A stretch of 64,000 bases of DNA from an uncultured Clostridia bacterium (GTDB taxonomy: Bacteria > Bacillota > Clostridia > Saccharofermentanales > Saccharofermentanaceae). The position numbers and the translations under genes are program-made. The DNA lies in the NCBI GenBank assembly GCA_946537885.1, contig CAMNGC010000007.1, positions 1 to 64,000 of the forward strand, given 5' to 3'. Below are positions 25,610 to 34,735 of this stretch, in pieces (the stretch's first letter is position 1; every line of letters begins with the position of its first letter). Under the pieces are notes generated by a model that searched no databases, had not been told where the DNA came from, and saw nothing but the letters and a program-made list of their open reading frames with translations.

Positions 25610-28600
25610 ATGAAACGTAAGAGTTTAGTGCGTATGTTGTCATTGATTCTTGCCGTTAACATGACAGTCGGAATGATCCCGGCACTTGTTATGGCAGATG
25701 AGACTGACGCCTCATCAGATGAAGACCCCGTCGTTGAGATTATTGACGATGAGGAAGAGACAACTGATGAGATCGCCGGCGACGAGGATGCAGTTGATGC
25801 AGAAGTAATCGGCGAAGCAAACGATATCGACGAGACTGTCGCCGAGACTCCTGACGAAGATGCTACAGCTGATGACGAGGATGTAGCTGATATCGAGGAG
25901 CCGGAGGATATTGCAGTCGACGCGGAAGAGGCTGAGATTGTTGATCCTGCCGATGAGGAGACTGCTGAAGAGGCTGTTTCCGCTGAAGACGATGTTGCTC
26001 CTGCAGAGGAAGACATCGCTCCCACCGAGGACGTTGAGGAAGTCGAGGCTGTTGACGCAGAAGAAGCTTTAGAGACAGAGGAAGAAGTTGTCTCTGTTGA
26101 GGCGGATGATGTTGAAACATTTACTATTAATGAGACTACTGTTCCAGACCCGACTTTGAGAACTATCCTTTCCTCATTGGCGGGAAGTGACAAAAAGCTG
26201 ACACAGACTGAGATGAATGCGGTTACAGAATTCATACATCCTGGATCCGGTGCGACAACAATAGGTGATATAACTGGACTAGATAAGTGCTATTTCCCTA
26301 ATGTTACAGAGGTAAATCTCAGTAACAATTCTTTTACAGGTACAATAGATTTCTCCGTATTCCCGAATGTTGAAAAAATCACGATGCAAAAGACACCCGT
26401 TAGTGGCATTAAAATAACTAATTGTAACAAAATAAGGGAATTAGATCTTAAGGGCGATAGAAATGTCTCAAGTAGAGTACAGGGAAAGCTGGATTTTAGC
26501 GACAAACCGTCTTTGGAATTCTTGGATTTGAGATATAATGCTGTAACTTGGCTGGATTTGAGTGGTTGTGTTAATCTCGCGAAGGCTTCCCTTGATGAAA
26601 ACCCGTTACAGTATTTAAATATTTCAGAGACACTTTTGGGCGAAGTTGAAGTTAAGAGTGGTAATTTTGAAACATTAATCGCTCGTGATTGTCCTTTGTT
26701 GGGAAAATCTATTATTCAACCTGATGGCAAAGTTAAGGAAGTTAAAGGCATTGTTATTAATGGTGCGCACCTCAAAACAATCGATGTAACAGGTAGCATC
26801 AATATTGAAAAAATGACACTATCTAATAACAGATTAGCCAGTATTACGGGCCTTGATACTGTCCTGGGTCTTAGAGAATTGGTAATTGATGGTAATCAGT
26901 TTGCGACTATAGACCTTACTAAGAATACCAATCTTAAAGTGCTCAATATTAGTGATAACCCTAATTTAACAAAACTTGATGTGAGCAAAAATGGAGCTTT
27001 AGAAACCTTAAATTTTAGCGACACTCAGGTTTCAAGTGTTGTTTTGACAAAATGCACTTCATTGACTACATTGGAATGTAGCAGTGCAAAGCTGGCAGCA
27101 CTGGATGTTACTAAGAATACGGTTTTGGAGACACTTGTATGTAGTGATAATTCAATCTCGAATCTTGATTTATCTAAAAATACGGTGCTGATAAAAGTTG
27201 AATGCCAGGATAATAAGCTGACGAGTATTGCAGTTGCTAATATGGACAATCTTACTGCTTTGAATTGTTCAAATAATTATCTCACTTCACTTAAAGCAAC
27301 TAATTGTGAACATCTTACATCCTTGATTTATAGTGGTAACGATAATCTTAAGGTAGTTAATCTTCAAGGTTGCGTGGCACTTCAGTCGTTCAAGCCCTCA
27401 ACCAAGATGACTAAGCTTACAAGTGTTAATCTTTCTGGCTGTAGATCGATTACTACAATTAGTGTTCCCAATAATACCGCACTTACCACGCTTAATGTAT
27501 CCGGATGTATAAATGTAACGAGTCTTGATTGTTCAAACTGCAAACTTACTTCACTTGATGTAAGTGAAATGACTGCGCTCAAGACTCTTAAGTGTGGGAA
27601 GAACCAGATTACAGCGCTTAAACTGACCAATTGCACGGTGCTCTCATTGCTGGAATGTTATGAGAACAAGATTGGAAAACTTGACTTGTCAAAGTGTACA
27701 AAGCTTCAGACGTTGAAGTGTAATAATAATAATCTGACTTCTATTAATCTGAACGGCTGTGATGAAATCACATCTATCATTTGTAATAACAATACTGGAC
27801 TATCATCTCTAAGTGTAAGTGGTAAGCAGAAGTTAAAAACTATCAATGTTAATTCAACGGGTTTGACTTCTCTTAACGCATCAGGGCTAGAGGCACTCGA
27901 GTCGCTTCAAGTTCAATCATGCCCCAATCTCAAGACAATAAATGTTTCCGGGGATGTTGCTCTTACAAAATTCAGTATCTCTGATGCATCTAAGTTAAGT
28001 AGCATTGATGTGTCAGGTTGCAAAGCTTTAAAGACCTTCACTGTTAGGGATCTTACAGCATTAACAACCTTGAAGGCTGATAATTGCATCAAACTTACAA
28101 GCCTCACATGCTCAGGAAATGCGTTGACAACACTTACGTTAGCTGGTTGTTCGGCTCTTGAGAAGCTTGACTGTTCTGATAACAAAATTACTAAGATTAA
28201 TCTAAGTGATTGTGAATCTTTGGAAACGCTGAATTGTTCACTGAACAAGCTCAAGACTCTTAACCTGAATGCTTGCACATTACTTGATCAAGTCAATTGT
28301 TCCAAGAACATACTTGAGTCTCTTTCTGTTAATAAGTGTACAGCACTCAAGACTCTTAACTGCGAGTTTAACAAACTTGAGACTCTCAATATCAGCAAGT
28401 GCAAGAAGTTGACAAGCCTTAATTGCAACCATAATCTGTTTACACTCGATCCGACAGATATTGAGGATCTTGAGGCTGCGGGCATTACTACAAGTGGTAA
28501 CGAAATCAAGTCTCTGAAGTACCTTGAGCAGGATATCCCTCTGCTCCAGGCAAACGCCAACGGTGCGAACAAGATCAAACTGTCTTGGAACAAGGTCTTC

Positions 28601-29614
28601 GAGTCTGGAACATATGAAGCTCCTGATGCCTATATCGTTTATATGTCCAAGACAAAGAACGGTACTTATGAGAAGATCTTTGACGCTAACGGCACATCTT
28701 TCACTGCCAATAATCTTCAGCCCAACACAACATATTACTTCTATGTCAGAGCTGCATTCGGTTCTTCTTCCTACAGCTTGAAGAGCCCGATCGTCTCTGC
28801 GACAACTACAGACGGTACTGCCCCTGTTACTCCTACTCCAAGCCACGGCTCACAGAACGGCACCCACAGCAATACCGACACAGGTGTTGAGGGCTTCGTT
28901 GAGAGACTGTACACAGTAGCTCTCGGTCGTGAGTCTGATCCTTATGGTAAGGCTGACTGGGTTAACCGTGTTCGTGTTGAAGGCGCTACAGGTGCTGATC
29001 TTGCACGTGGCTTCCTCTTCTCCGACGAGTTCCTGAAGAAGAACATGAGTAATTCCCAGTTCTTGGATGTTCTCTATGAGACATTCTTCAACCGTCCTGC
29101 TGATGAGCACAAGGCTGACTGGCTGGCTCTGATGGATAAGGGCTGGAGCAAGACTCAGGTTATCGATGGTTTCATCAACTCTACTGAGTGGGCAAACCTC
29201 TGTCTGACATTCGGTATCGCATCCGGTACGAGCGCTAAGCCTAATATTACGGTTACTCCTTCTCAGGGTGTTATCGATTTTGCTACAAGACTTTACACAA
29301 CATGTCTCGGACGTAAGGCTGACCAGGCCGGTCTCGACGATTGGTCAACACAGCTTGCTAATATGCAGATCTCAGGATCTGATGCAGCTCATGGTTTCTT
29401 CTTCTCAGGTGAGTTCCAGGCGGCAGGCTACTCTGACTCCGAGTATGTAACAAGGCTTTACAGAACATTCATGGGACGTGAGCCTGATCAGGGTGGTTTT
29501 GATAACTGGATGCACGCACTTGCTTCCGGTAAGACAAGAGAGGATGTATTCCAAGGCTTCGCAGGTTCTGCCGAGTGGGCAGGCATCTGCGCTGACTACG
29601 GTATCCTCAAGTAA
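25610..29614 (+). CDS. Large secreted LRR / FnIII / DUF4214 surface protein
   Basis: About 1,334 residues, exported. The signal peptide (MKRKSLVRMLSLILAVNMTV, cut near VMADE) is best read from ATG 25610, seven bases after AAAGGGG; ATG 25586 is possible. Order: an Asp/Glu-rich low-complexity stretch (about 30-180), then dozens of 21-22 residue leucine-rich repeats (LDVSGCTAL / LKCNNNNLTS type, about 200-970), a fibronectin type III domain (about 975-1075), a Thr/Ser linker, and four DUF4214 units (LYTVALGRESD, LYETFFNRPAD, LYTTCLGRKAD, LYRTFMGREPD). No LPxTG sorting signal. A binding or adhesion role is likely; DUF4214 units may anchor it. A second DUF4214 protein lies at 37238. Confidence 0.85.
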   Translation: MKRKSLVRMLSLILAVNMTVGMIPALVMADETDASSDEDPVVEIIDDEEETTDEIAGDEDAVDAEVIGEANDIDETVAETPDEDATADDEDVADIEEPEDIAVDAEEAEIVDPADEETAEEAVSAEDDVAPAEEDIAPTEDVEEVEAVDAEEALETEEEVVSVEADDVETFTINETTVPDPTLRTILSSLAGSDKKLTQTEMNAVTEFIHPGSGATTIGDITGLDKCYFPNVTEVNLSNNSFTGTIDFSVFPNVEKITMQKTPVSGIKITNCNKIRELDLKGDRNVSSRVQGKLDFSDKPSLEFLDLRYNAVTWLDLSGCVNLAKASLDENPLQYLNISETLLGEVEVKSGNFETLIARDCPLLGKSIIQPDGKVKEVKGIVINGAHLKTIDVTGSINIEKMTLSNNRLASITGLDTVLGLRELVIDGNQFATIDLTKNTNLKVLNISDNPNLTKLDVSKNGALETLNFSDTQVSSVVLTKCTSLTTLECSSAKLAALDVTKNTVLETLVCSDNSISNLDLSKNTVLIKVECQDNKLTSIAVANMDNLTALNCSNNYLTSLKATNCEHLTSLIYSGNDNLKVVNLQGCVALQSFKPSTKMTKLTSVNLSGCRSITTISVPNNTALTTLNVSGCINVTSLDCSNCKLTSLDVSEMTALKTLKCGKNQITALKLTNCTVLSLLECYENKIGKLDLSKCTKLQTLKCNNNNLTSINLNGCDEITSIICNNNTGLSSLSVSGKQKLKTINVNSTGLTSLNASGLEALESLQVQSCPNLKTINVSGDVALTKFSISDASKLSSIDVSGCKALKTFTVRDLTALTTLKADNCIKLTSLTCSGNALTTLTLAGCSALEKLDCSDNKITKINLSDCESLETLNCSLNKLKTLNLNACTLLDQVNCSKNILESLSVNKCTALKTLNCEFNKLETLNISKCKKLTSLNCNHNLFTLDPTDIEDLEAAGITTSGNEIKSLKYLEQDIPLLQANANGANKIKLSWNKVFESGTYEAPDAYIVYMSKTKNGTYEKIFDANGTSFTANNLQPNTTYYFYVRAAFGSSSYSLKSPIVSATTTDGTAPVTPTPSHGSQNGTHSNTDTGVEGFVERLYTVALGRESDPYGKADWVNRVRVEGATGADLARGFLFSDEFLKKNMSNSQFLDVLYETFFNRPADEHKADWLALMDKGWSKTQVIDGFINSTEWANLCLTFGIASGTSAKPNITVTPSQGVIDFATRLYTTCLGRKADQAGLDDWSTQLANMQISGSDAAHGFFFSGEFQAAGYSDSEYVTRLYRTFMGREPDQGGFDNWMHALASGKTREDVFQGFAGSAEWAGICADYGILK

Positions 29615-29637
29615 TTCAGGATCAACTGAAATCAAGG

Positions 29638-29666
29638 CCGGGGCTCGCAAGAGTCCCGGTTTTTTG
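29638..29666 (+). terminator. Intrinsic terminator after the LRR surface protein
   Basis: Nine-pair stem (29638-29646 with 29651-29659, one G-U pair) closed by a GCAA tetraloop and followed by TTTTTT. A textbook terminator. Confidence 0.9.
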
Positions 29667-29730
29667 TGCGCGTAAAAGAGCTGCGCGCGTTGGCGGCAGC
29701 TCTTCTTGTATATTCCGATATCGTTTTAGC

Positions 29731-30852
29731 TTATGAGTAAGGTACTCCGCAGTACTCGCACTCCGTCTCGTTGCGGTTAACAGGTGCGCAGCAGCAGGGG
29801 CAGATACCCGTTGCGAGAGCAGAATTGGGATCTACTGCTTCCTCGACAGGCGCTTCCTCCTCAATGGATTCTTCGTAGGTTTCCTCCTCCGGATAAAGCT
29901 CTCCGGCGTAGCTCTCTTCGAAGACCTCGCTGCCGTCATAGGGTGAGGTCTCGTCGTAGATCTCTTCTCCGTTCTCGTTAAGTTTTCGGGCGATATAGGT
30001 GGCACCTGCCGCGACTGCGCTTGCAGCTACAACCCCGCCGATGATCTTGGCAGCCGTGCCGACGCCATCCGAAGAAGAAGAGGACGACGATCCTGACTCA
30101 TAATAGACGGGTGCGGACTGATCATTATAGGAGGACTCTGCGGCTCTCTCCATAAAGGCCGCGACCTTTTCGTCTCGTTGTCTCTCGCCCATGACTGACT
30201 TCTTGGCGTTGACCTCCGCGTGGTGCTTCTCGAGTATGGCGCGGCGCTTCTCCTCTACGCTCATGTGAGGCTTGCTGCCGGATGAGCCGATGTGTGTTGC
30301 TGCTGCGACGGGGGCTGAAGCGGCTGCGGCGCCATGACCGAAGCTTGGTGCGGCGTGTTGCTGAGCGGCCGCCTCACGCTGCCTCTCGATATTGTGTTTC
30401 TTGAGTGTCTCGTGGCGCTTCTGCTCGATCTTGTCACTGTTACTGATCGAAGGCGCAGAGTGGCTTATGCTTGCTTCCGGACGGGATTTGCTCGCCATGG
30501 CTGACTTGCTTCCGGAGAAGGGAGAGTGGACTGCGTTGCCTTTACTGATAACGCGACTGCTGTCAGGTCCGCCATGATGGGGTTTCTTTATATCATCGAA
30601 AAGCCCGCTTTTGGAGGAAGTCACGCCTTGACTTTTGGAGACCGAGCTCTTGCTCTTGGTGGGGTGAGAAGCCATGGCGCTGAAAGGGTTACTCTTCGGT
30701 GCGCTGTGGCTTGCCGGACTCTTGGGCGCACTGTGGATCTTCGGCGCAGAATGCGAGCTCTTGGCTCCCCCGAATGACGGTGCTTTTGCCTTGGGGGCCT
30801 GGCCTCCCTGCTTAGCAGACATTTTCTTCTTGAGATCATCTAATGAACCCAT
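29731..30852 (-). CDS. Low-complexity membrane protein with C-terminal zinc ribbon
   Basis: A 373-residue protein I cannot place. The first 150 residues are rich in Ser, Ala, Pro, Lys and His with repeated SHSAPK / HSAPK units and GLFDDIKK; the middle is helical and charged (EEKRRAILEKHHAEVNAKK); a run of Ser precedes one membrane helix (KIIGGVVAASAVAAGATYIA, about 275-295). A very acidic segment follows, and the end has two Cys pairs (CPCC and CEYC) forming a zinc ribbon. GGAGGATAAGG lies ahead of the ATG. It is convergent with the LRR gene. A scaffold or DNA/RNA-tethering role is conceivable; nothing in the sequence decides it. Confidence 0.65.
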   Translation of the reverse strand: MGSLDDLKKKMSAKQGGQAPKAKAPSFGGAKSSHSAPKIHSAPKSPASHSAPKSNPFSAMASHPTKSKSSVSKSQGVTSSKSGLFDDIKKPHHGGPDSSRVISKGNAVHSPFSGSKSAMASKSRPEASISHSAPSISNSDKIEQKRHETLKKHNIERQREAAAQQHAAPSFGHGAAAASAPVAAATHIGSSGSKPHMSVEEKRRAILEKHHAEVNAKKSVMGERQRDEKVAAFMERAAESSYNDQSAPVYYESGSSSSSSSDGVGTAAKIIGGVVAASAVAAGATYIARKLNENGEEIYDETSPYDGSEVFEESYAGELYPEEETYEESIEEEAPVEEAVDPNSALATGICPCCCAPVNRNETECEYCGVPYS

Positions 30853-30916
30853 ACCTTATCCTCCTTGCTGTTAGCTAAAACATATCTCTTTCAATTCTAT
30901 CATTGAGTATGTATTT

Positions 30917-30931
30917 TGTTATAATCTTTCT
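30917..30931 (+). promoter_or_regulatory. Extended -10 promoter with leaderless start
   Basis: TGTTATAAT (30917-30925) is a perfect extended -10 element (TGn plus TATAAT). The ATG at 30932 follows after six bases, with no ribosome site, so transcription would start at about the A of the ATG. The same six-base spacing is seen at 9651-9663. Confidence 0.65.
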
Positions 30932-31894
30932 ATGACTGAGAATATTCGAAAAAAGATCTCCGACTGGATAACGATCACCTTGGCGGCCATCATAGCCATC
31001 GCGGCGGCCTTGCTTCTGCACCTGGATTTTGCCGTGTCCGCCGGCATCGTGGCGATCCTTTCTATCCAGGCCACCAAGAAAGAGACGATCAGGACCGCCG
31101 GCGTCCGTGTGGCGGCTTTTGCCTGCGCGCTGATTATCTCTTTTGTAAGCTACAGTCTTGTCGGCTTTAATATTTATGGTTTTCTGCTTTATCTTCCTTT
31201 TTATGTGGCGGTCTGCGTTTATTTCTCTTGGTATAGTGCTATCGCGATGAACTCCGTGCTCATCTCCCACTTTATTACATTGGGGGATATGGGGCTGAAT
31301 TCTCTCGGTAACGAGCTGATCCTTTTCGCGCTGGGTGTCATCACCGGCATAATCGCGAACATGCGTCTTCACAGGAACCTCGATCACGTAGGCAGACTTC
31401 GCAATGAGGCTGATGAGCAGATCAGGCACATCTTGAGCAGGATGGCTGACAGGATCCTGGATACGGGTGTTCAGGACTATAACGGCAGCTGCTTTGATAA
31501 ATTGAACGACATGTTGAGCGACGCTTATTCAGCCGCCAAACTCAACCACGAGAACATCATCACAGCGGGTGATACAAATGCTATGGAATATATAAAGATG
31601 CGTCAGCGCCAATGCAGTGTATTATATGAGATGTATAAGAAAGCTTCGGCCCTTAAAGCGACGCCGGCGACTGCCCAAAGGATCGCCGATTTCCTACGTC
31701 ACACTGCGCGGGAATTCAGCAGCGATAACACCGTGGCCGGTTTGCTGGCCGAATTTGGCGAGCTGGACAAGAGCATGAAGTCCGAGCCCCTGCCGGTCAC
31801 CCGAAGCGAGTTCGAGGAGAGGGCCATGCTTTATGCATTGCTTCGTGATCTGGAGCAGTTTCTGCGGATCAAGAACGAGTTTATGACAGCTTAA
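30932..31894 (+). CDS. Aromatic acid exporter-like (FUSC/ArAE) membrane protein
   Basis: A 320-residue protein with about five or six N-terminal membrane helices (WITITLAAIIAIAAALLLHL, VAAFACALIISFVSYSLV, ELILFALGVITGIIA) and a 180-residue cytoplasmic helical tail, the layout of the ArAE_1 (DUF939) half-size FUSC family. Family members export aromatic carboxylates or unknown solutes. Gene orientation diverges from the zinc-ribbon gene. Likely leaderless (see promoter). DJ-1 and ung follow within 30 and 18 bases, possibly in one transcript. Confidence 0.75.
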   Translation: MTENIRKKISDWITITLAAIIAIAAALLLHLDFAVSAGIVAILSIQATKKETIRTAGVRVAAFACALIISFVSYSLVGFNIYGFLLYLPFYVAVCVYFSWYSAIAMNSVLISHFITLGDMGLNSLGNELILFALGVITGIIANMRLHRNLDHVGRLRNEADEQIRHILSRMADRILDTGVQDYNGSCFDKLNDMLSDAYSAAKLNHENIITAGDTNAMEYIKMRQRQCSVLYEMYKKASALKATPATAQRIADFLRHTAREFSSDNTVAGLLAEFGELDKSMKSEPLPVTRSEFEERAMLYALLRDLEQFLRIKNEFMTA

Positions 31895-31922
31895 ATCATT
31901 TTCGAAAAGGAGATCAAAACAT

Positions 31923-32480
31923 ATGAGTAAAGTTACGGCGTTTTTTGCAGAAGGAACAGAAGAGGTCGAGTGCCTGGCAGTCGTAGATGTGCTGCGACGC
32001 GCGGGCATCGAGGTGCAGCTTGTTTCCATAAGCGGCAAGCGCGAGGTCACGGGATCGCACAAGATCACTGTAGTTGCAGATAAGACTTATGAAGAGGCAG
32101 AGTTCGATGACAGCGATATGCTCTTCCTGCCGGGCGGTATGCCCGGAGTCGTGAATCTTACGGCACATAAGGCGTTGGCAGAGCTGCTGTTGAGGTTCGA
32201 CAGGGAAGGCAAGCGCCTGGCGGCAGTCTGCGCGGCGCCTTCAGTCCTCGGTGGGCTGGGTATCCTTAACGGCAAGAAAGCTACCTGTTTTCCTGGCTGG
32301 GAGGATAAGCTTCAGGGCGCCATCTGCACCGGAGCCGGCGTCGTGACCGACGGTAATGTATCTACGGGACGTGGGCTTGGGTTCTCTATTGACCTGGGTC
32401 TGGAGATGATCCGATTGTTGGAAGGCGATGCCAAAGCCGCCGACATAAAAAGCCGCATTCAGCACCCTGATTCTATATGA
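31923..32480 (+). CDS. DJ-1/PfpI family protein
   Basis: A 185-residue DJ-1/YajL-type protein. The conserved Glu is in FAEGTEEVE, the nucleophilic Cys in AAVCAAPSVLG, and LPGGMPGVVNL and VTDGNVSTGRG are family marks. Such proteins are annotated as ThiJ-like or glyoxalase III/deglycase; most are thiol-based stress proteins. AAAGGAG lies nine bases before the ATG. The palindrome TTTTCGAAAA sits at 31899-31908 in its leader. Confidence 0.9.
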   Translation: MSKVTAFFAEGTEEVECLAVVDVLRRAGIEVQLVSISGKREVTGSHKITVVADKTYEEAEFDDSDMLFLPGGMPGVVNLTAHKALAELLLRFDREGKRLAAVCAAPSVLGGLGILNGKKATCFPGWEDKLQGAICTGAGVVTDGNVSTGRGLGFSIDLGLEMIRLLEGDAKAADIKSRIQHPDSI

Positions 32481-32498
32481 TAAAGAGGATCTTTGAGT

Positions 32499-33152
32499 AT
32501 GGATTGGAAGACGATCGTTGATGTCGAGAAAAATAAGCCCTACTACGCTGAGCTGAAGCGACGCGTGGAGGAGGAATACAAAACAGCGCAGGTCTTTCCG
32601 CCCTATAACAAGATGTTCACGGCCTTTGGTCTCACGCCCTATGAAGATGTCAAATGTGTGATCCTGGGTCAGGATCCCTATCATAACGACGGTCAGGCAA
32701 TGGGCCTGTCTTTCTCGGTTCCTGTCGGTGAGGACATTCCGCCGTCGCTTCGCAATATCTATAAAGAACTTCATAATGAGACCGGCTTTGAGATCCCGAA
32801 GAGCGGCGATCTGACGGGCTGGGCAAAGCAGGGCGTGCTGCTCCTTAATGCGGTGCTGACCGTGAGGGCGCACTGTCCGGCGTCGCACGCGTCGATCGGC
32901 TGGGAGAGCTTTACCGACAGCATCATCACAGCGCTGAATTCGAGGCGCGAGCCTCTGGTGTTCATGCTGTGGGGCAACTTCGCGAGAAGCAAGAAGAAGC
33001 TCATCACGAATCCTGCGCACCTGGTGCTCGAAGCGGCACATCCGTCGCCCCTGTCGGCGAGCCGCGGATTCTTCGGGTGCGGTCATTTTATCAAGTGTAA
33101 CGAGTTCCTGAAGGCGAACGGTCAGGGCGAGATCGACTGGCAGGCGCTGTAA
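32499..33152 (+). CDS. ung: Uracil-DNA glycosylase, family 1
   Basis: A 217-residue enzyme that removes uracil from DNA. Catalytic motif GQDPYHNDGQAMGLSFSV with the water-activating Asp; the C-terminal HPSPLSASRGFFGCGHF loop supplies the catalytic His. LLLNAVLTV is also diagnostic. AGAGGA lies ten bases before ATG 32499. Very safe call. Confidence 0.97.
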   Translation: MDWKTIVDVEKNKPYYAELKRRVEEEYKTAQVFPPYNKMFTAFGLTPYEDVKCVILGQDPYHNDGQAMGLSFSVPVGEDIPPSLRNIYKELHNETGFEIPKSGDLTGWAKQGVLLLNAVLTVRAHCPASHASIGWESFTDSIITALNSRREPLVFMLWGNFARSKKKLITNPAHLVLEAAHPSPLSASRGFFGCGHFIKCNEFLKANGQGEIDWQAL

Positions 33153-33208
33153 GGGCGTACGCGCCGCAGCCGCCACCTAAGCAACAGTAGCTGTCACCGC
33201 AGCTCTCC

Positions 33209-34714
33209 TTACAAACTTTCCACAAACCTCATGAAGGCAGCGACGCCCTTCTCGTCACGCTTATAGACTCCGGCGCACTCCAGGATCTTGGCAAAGGTCT
33301 TACCGATCTCTTCCTCGATCGCTGCGGCTACTTCTTCCTCATTAGTCAGCGGGTGCGCATCTCTCCAGCTGTCGACCCAGTCGGCGTGCTTGGCGATCGC
33401 ATCGTTGCTTCGAATGTCGTCACCATTTAAGATCGCTTCGCCCAGCTGCGCGATCTCACTCTTGAGTCGGGCGGGGAGAATAGCCAGACCCATGACTTCG
33501 ATCAGGCCGATATTTTCCTTCTTGATGTGATGATACTCGGCGTGGGGGTGGTAGACTCCCAGAGGATGTTCGTCAGTCGTGATGTTGTTACGGAGAACAA
33601 GATCCAGCTCGTAAAGTCCGTCTGCGTTACGGCGCGCGATAGGAGTGATAGCGTTGTGAGGCACACCGTCCGTCTCGGCGAAAATAAACGCATCCTTGTC
33701 GCTATATGCTCGCCAACTCTTAAGGATGTGGTCGGCGCAGTCTGTCATGGAGGGGATATCCGTGCCCTGAAGGCGGATGACGGACATGGGCCACTTGATG
33801 ATGCCGGCCGTGATATTCTCGAAGCCGGGGATCGTGAAGGTGCGCTCATAAGCTGCGCGAGCCATGGGGAAGCTGTAGCAGCCGCCCTGGAAGTGGTCAT
33901 GACTCAGGATCGAGCCTCCGACGATCGGCAGGTCGGCGTTAGAGCCGGCCGTATAATGGGGGAACTGTTCGACGAATCCCAGGAGCTTGCGGAAGACCGC
34001 GTGGTCGATCACCATGGGGATGTGCTTTTTGTTCAGGATGATGCAGTGCTCGTTATAGTAAACATAGGGTGAATACTGCAGATAATAATCCTCGCCGTCC
34101 AGACTAATGGGGATTATTCGGTGGTTCTGTCTGGCGGGATGTGATAGGGTTCCCGCGTAGCCCTCGTTCTCGGGACAGAGCAGGCACTTGGGGTAGGATG
34201 TGCTCTTGGCCTTGCCGGCTGCCGCGATGTCCCGTGGGTCTTTTTCCGGCTTACTCAGATTTATCGTAATGTCCAGGTCGCCATACTCTGTGGGAGCAAG
34301 CCATTTCATGTCCTTGGCGATCCTGTCGGTACGGATATAATTTGTGGCTTTGGAGAAGTCGTAATACCAGTCAGTGGCTTTCTTGACATCGTCTTTCATG
34401 AGCTCGCGGAACATGCTGATAACAAAGGCGGGTGAGGGTGTCAGAACTCCCATGATCTTCGTGTCGAAAAGATCTTTGGCCGCATTTGTGTCACTCTTCA
34501 TGACTCCATTGTCGAAGGCCCATTTCATGGTATCTTCCAGTATCAGATGCAGGGGCCTTGCCGGAGAAGAAACAGATCCGGCCTCCGGTTCCGTATATTC
34601 GTCGAGCCCCATCAGCTCTGCCAATCTGTTGGTGAGATAGATCCTGTCAAGTTCGTCTGCAAGACCCTTTTCGATGCTGTAATCAACTAATTCTCTGATA
34701 TATCTATTGATCAT
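33209..34714 (-). CDS. galT: UDP-glucose--hexose-1-phosphate uridylyltransferase (Firmicute type)
   Basis: A 501-residue GalT of the longer Firmicute class. FMRELMKDDVKKATDWYYDF, CLLCPENEGYAG, GGSILSHDHFQGG (active-site loop) and the terminal FMRFVESL are typical. It moves UMP from UDP-glucose to galactose-1-phosphate in the Leloir pathway. It is the second gene of the galK-galT operon (21-base gap, AAGGAG ahead of ATG). No galE or galM is in the window. Confidence 0.95.
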   Translation of the reverse strand: MINRYIRELVDYSIEKGLADELDRIYLTNRLAELMGLDEYTEPEAGSVSSPARPLHLILEDTMKWAFDNGVMKSDTNAAKDLFDTKIMGVLTPSPAFVISMFRELMKDDVKKATDWYYDFSKATNYIRTDRIAKDMKWLAPTEYGDLDITINLSKPEKDPRDIAAAGKAKSTSYPKCLLCPENEGYAGTLSHPARQNHRIIPISLDGEDYYLQYSPYVYYNEHCIILNKKHIPMVIDHAVFRKLLGFVEQFPHYTAGSNADLPIVGGSILSHDHFQGGCYSFPMARAAYERTFTIPGFENITAGIIKWPMSVIRLQGTDIPSMTDCADHILKSWRAYSDKDAFIFAETDGVPHNAITPIARRNADGLYELDLVLRNNITTDEHPLGVYHPHAEYHHIKKENIGLIEVMGLAILPARLKSEIAQLGEAILNGDDIRSNDAIAKHADWVDSWRDAHPLTNEEEVAAAIEEEIGKTFAKILECAGVYKRDEKGVAAFMRFVESL

Positions 34715-34735
34715 TTTATTTCTCCTTCTCGCTTA

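Noticed and set aside
25552..26235. A Ser/Thr/Ala-rich minus-strand frame
   Set aside because: Direct mirror of the GAX-rich codons in the acidic stalk of the LRR protein.
32241..33176. A 311-codon minus-strand frame over the DJ-1 end and ung
   Set aside because: Antisense to a certain uracil-DNA glycosylase gene; Arg/Leu-rich composition with no family signs.
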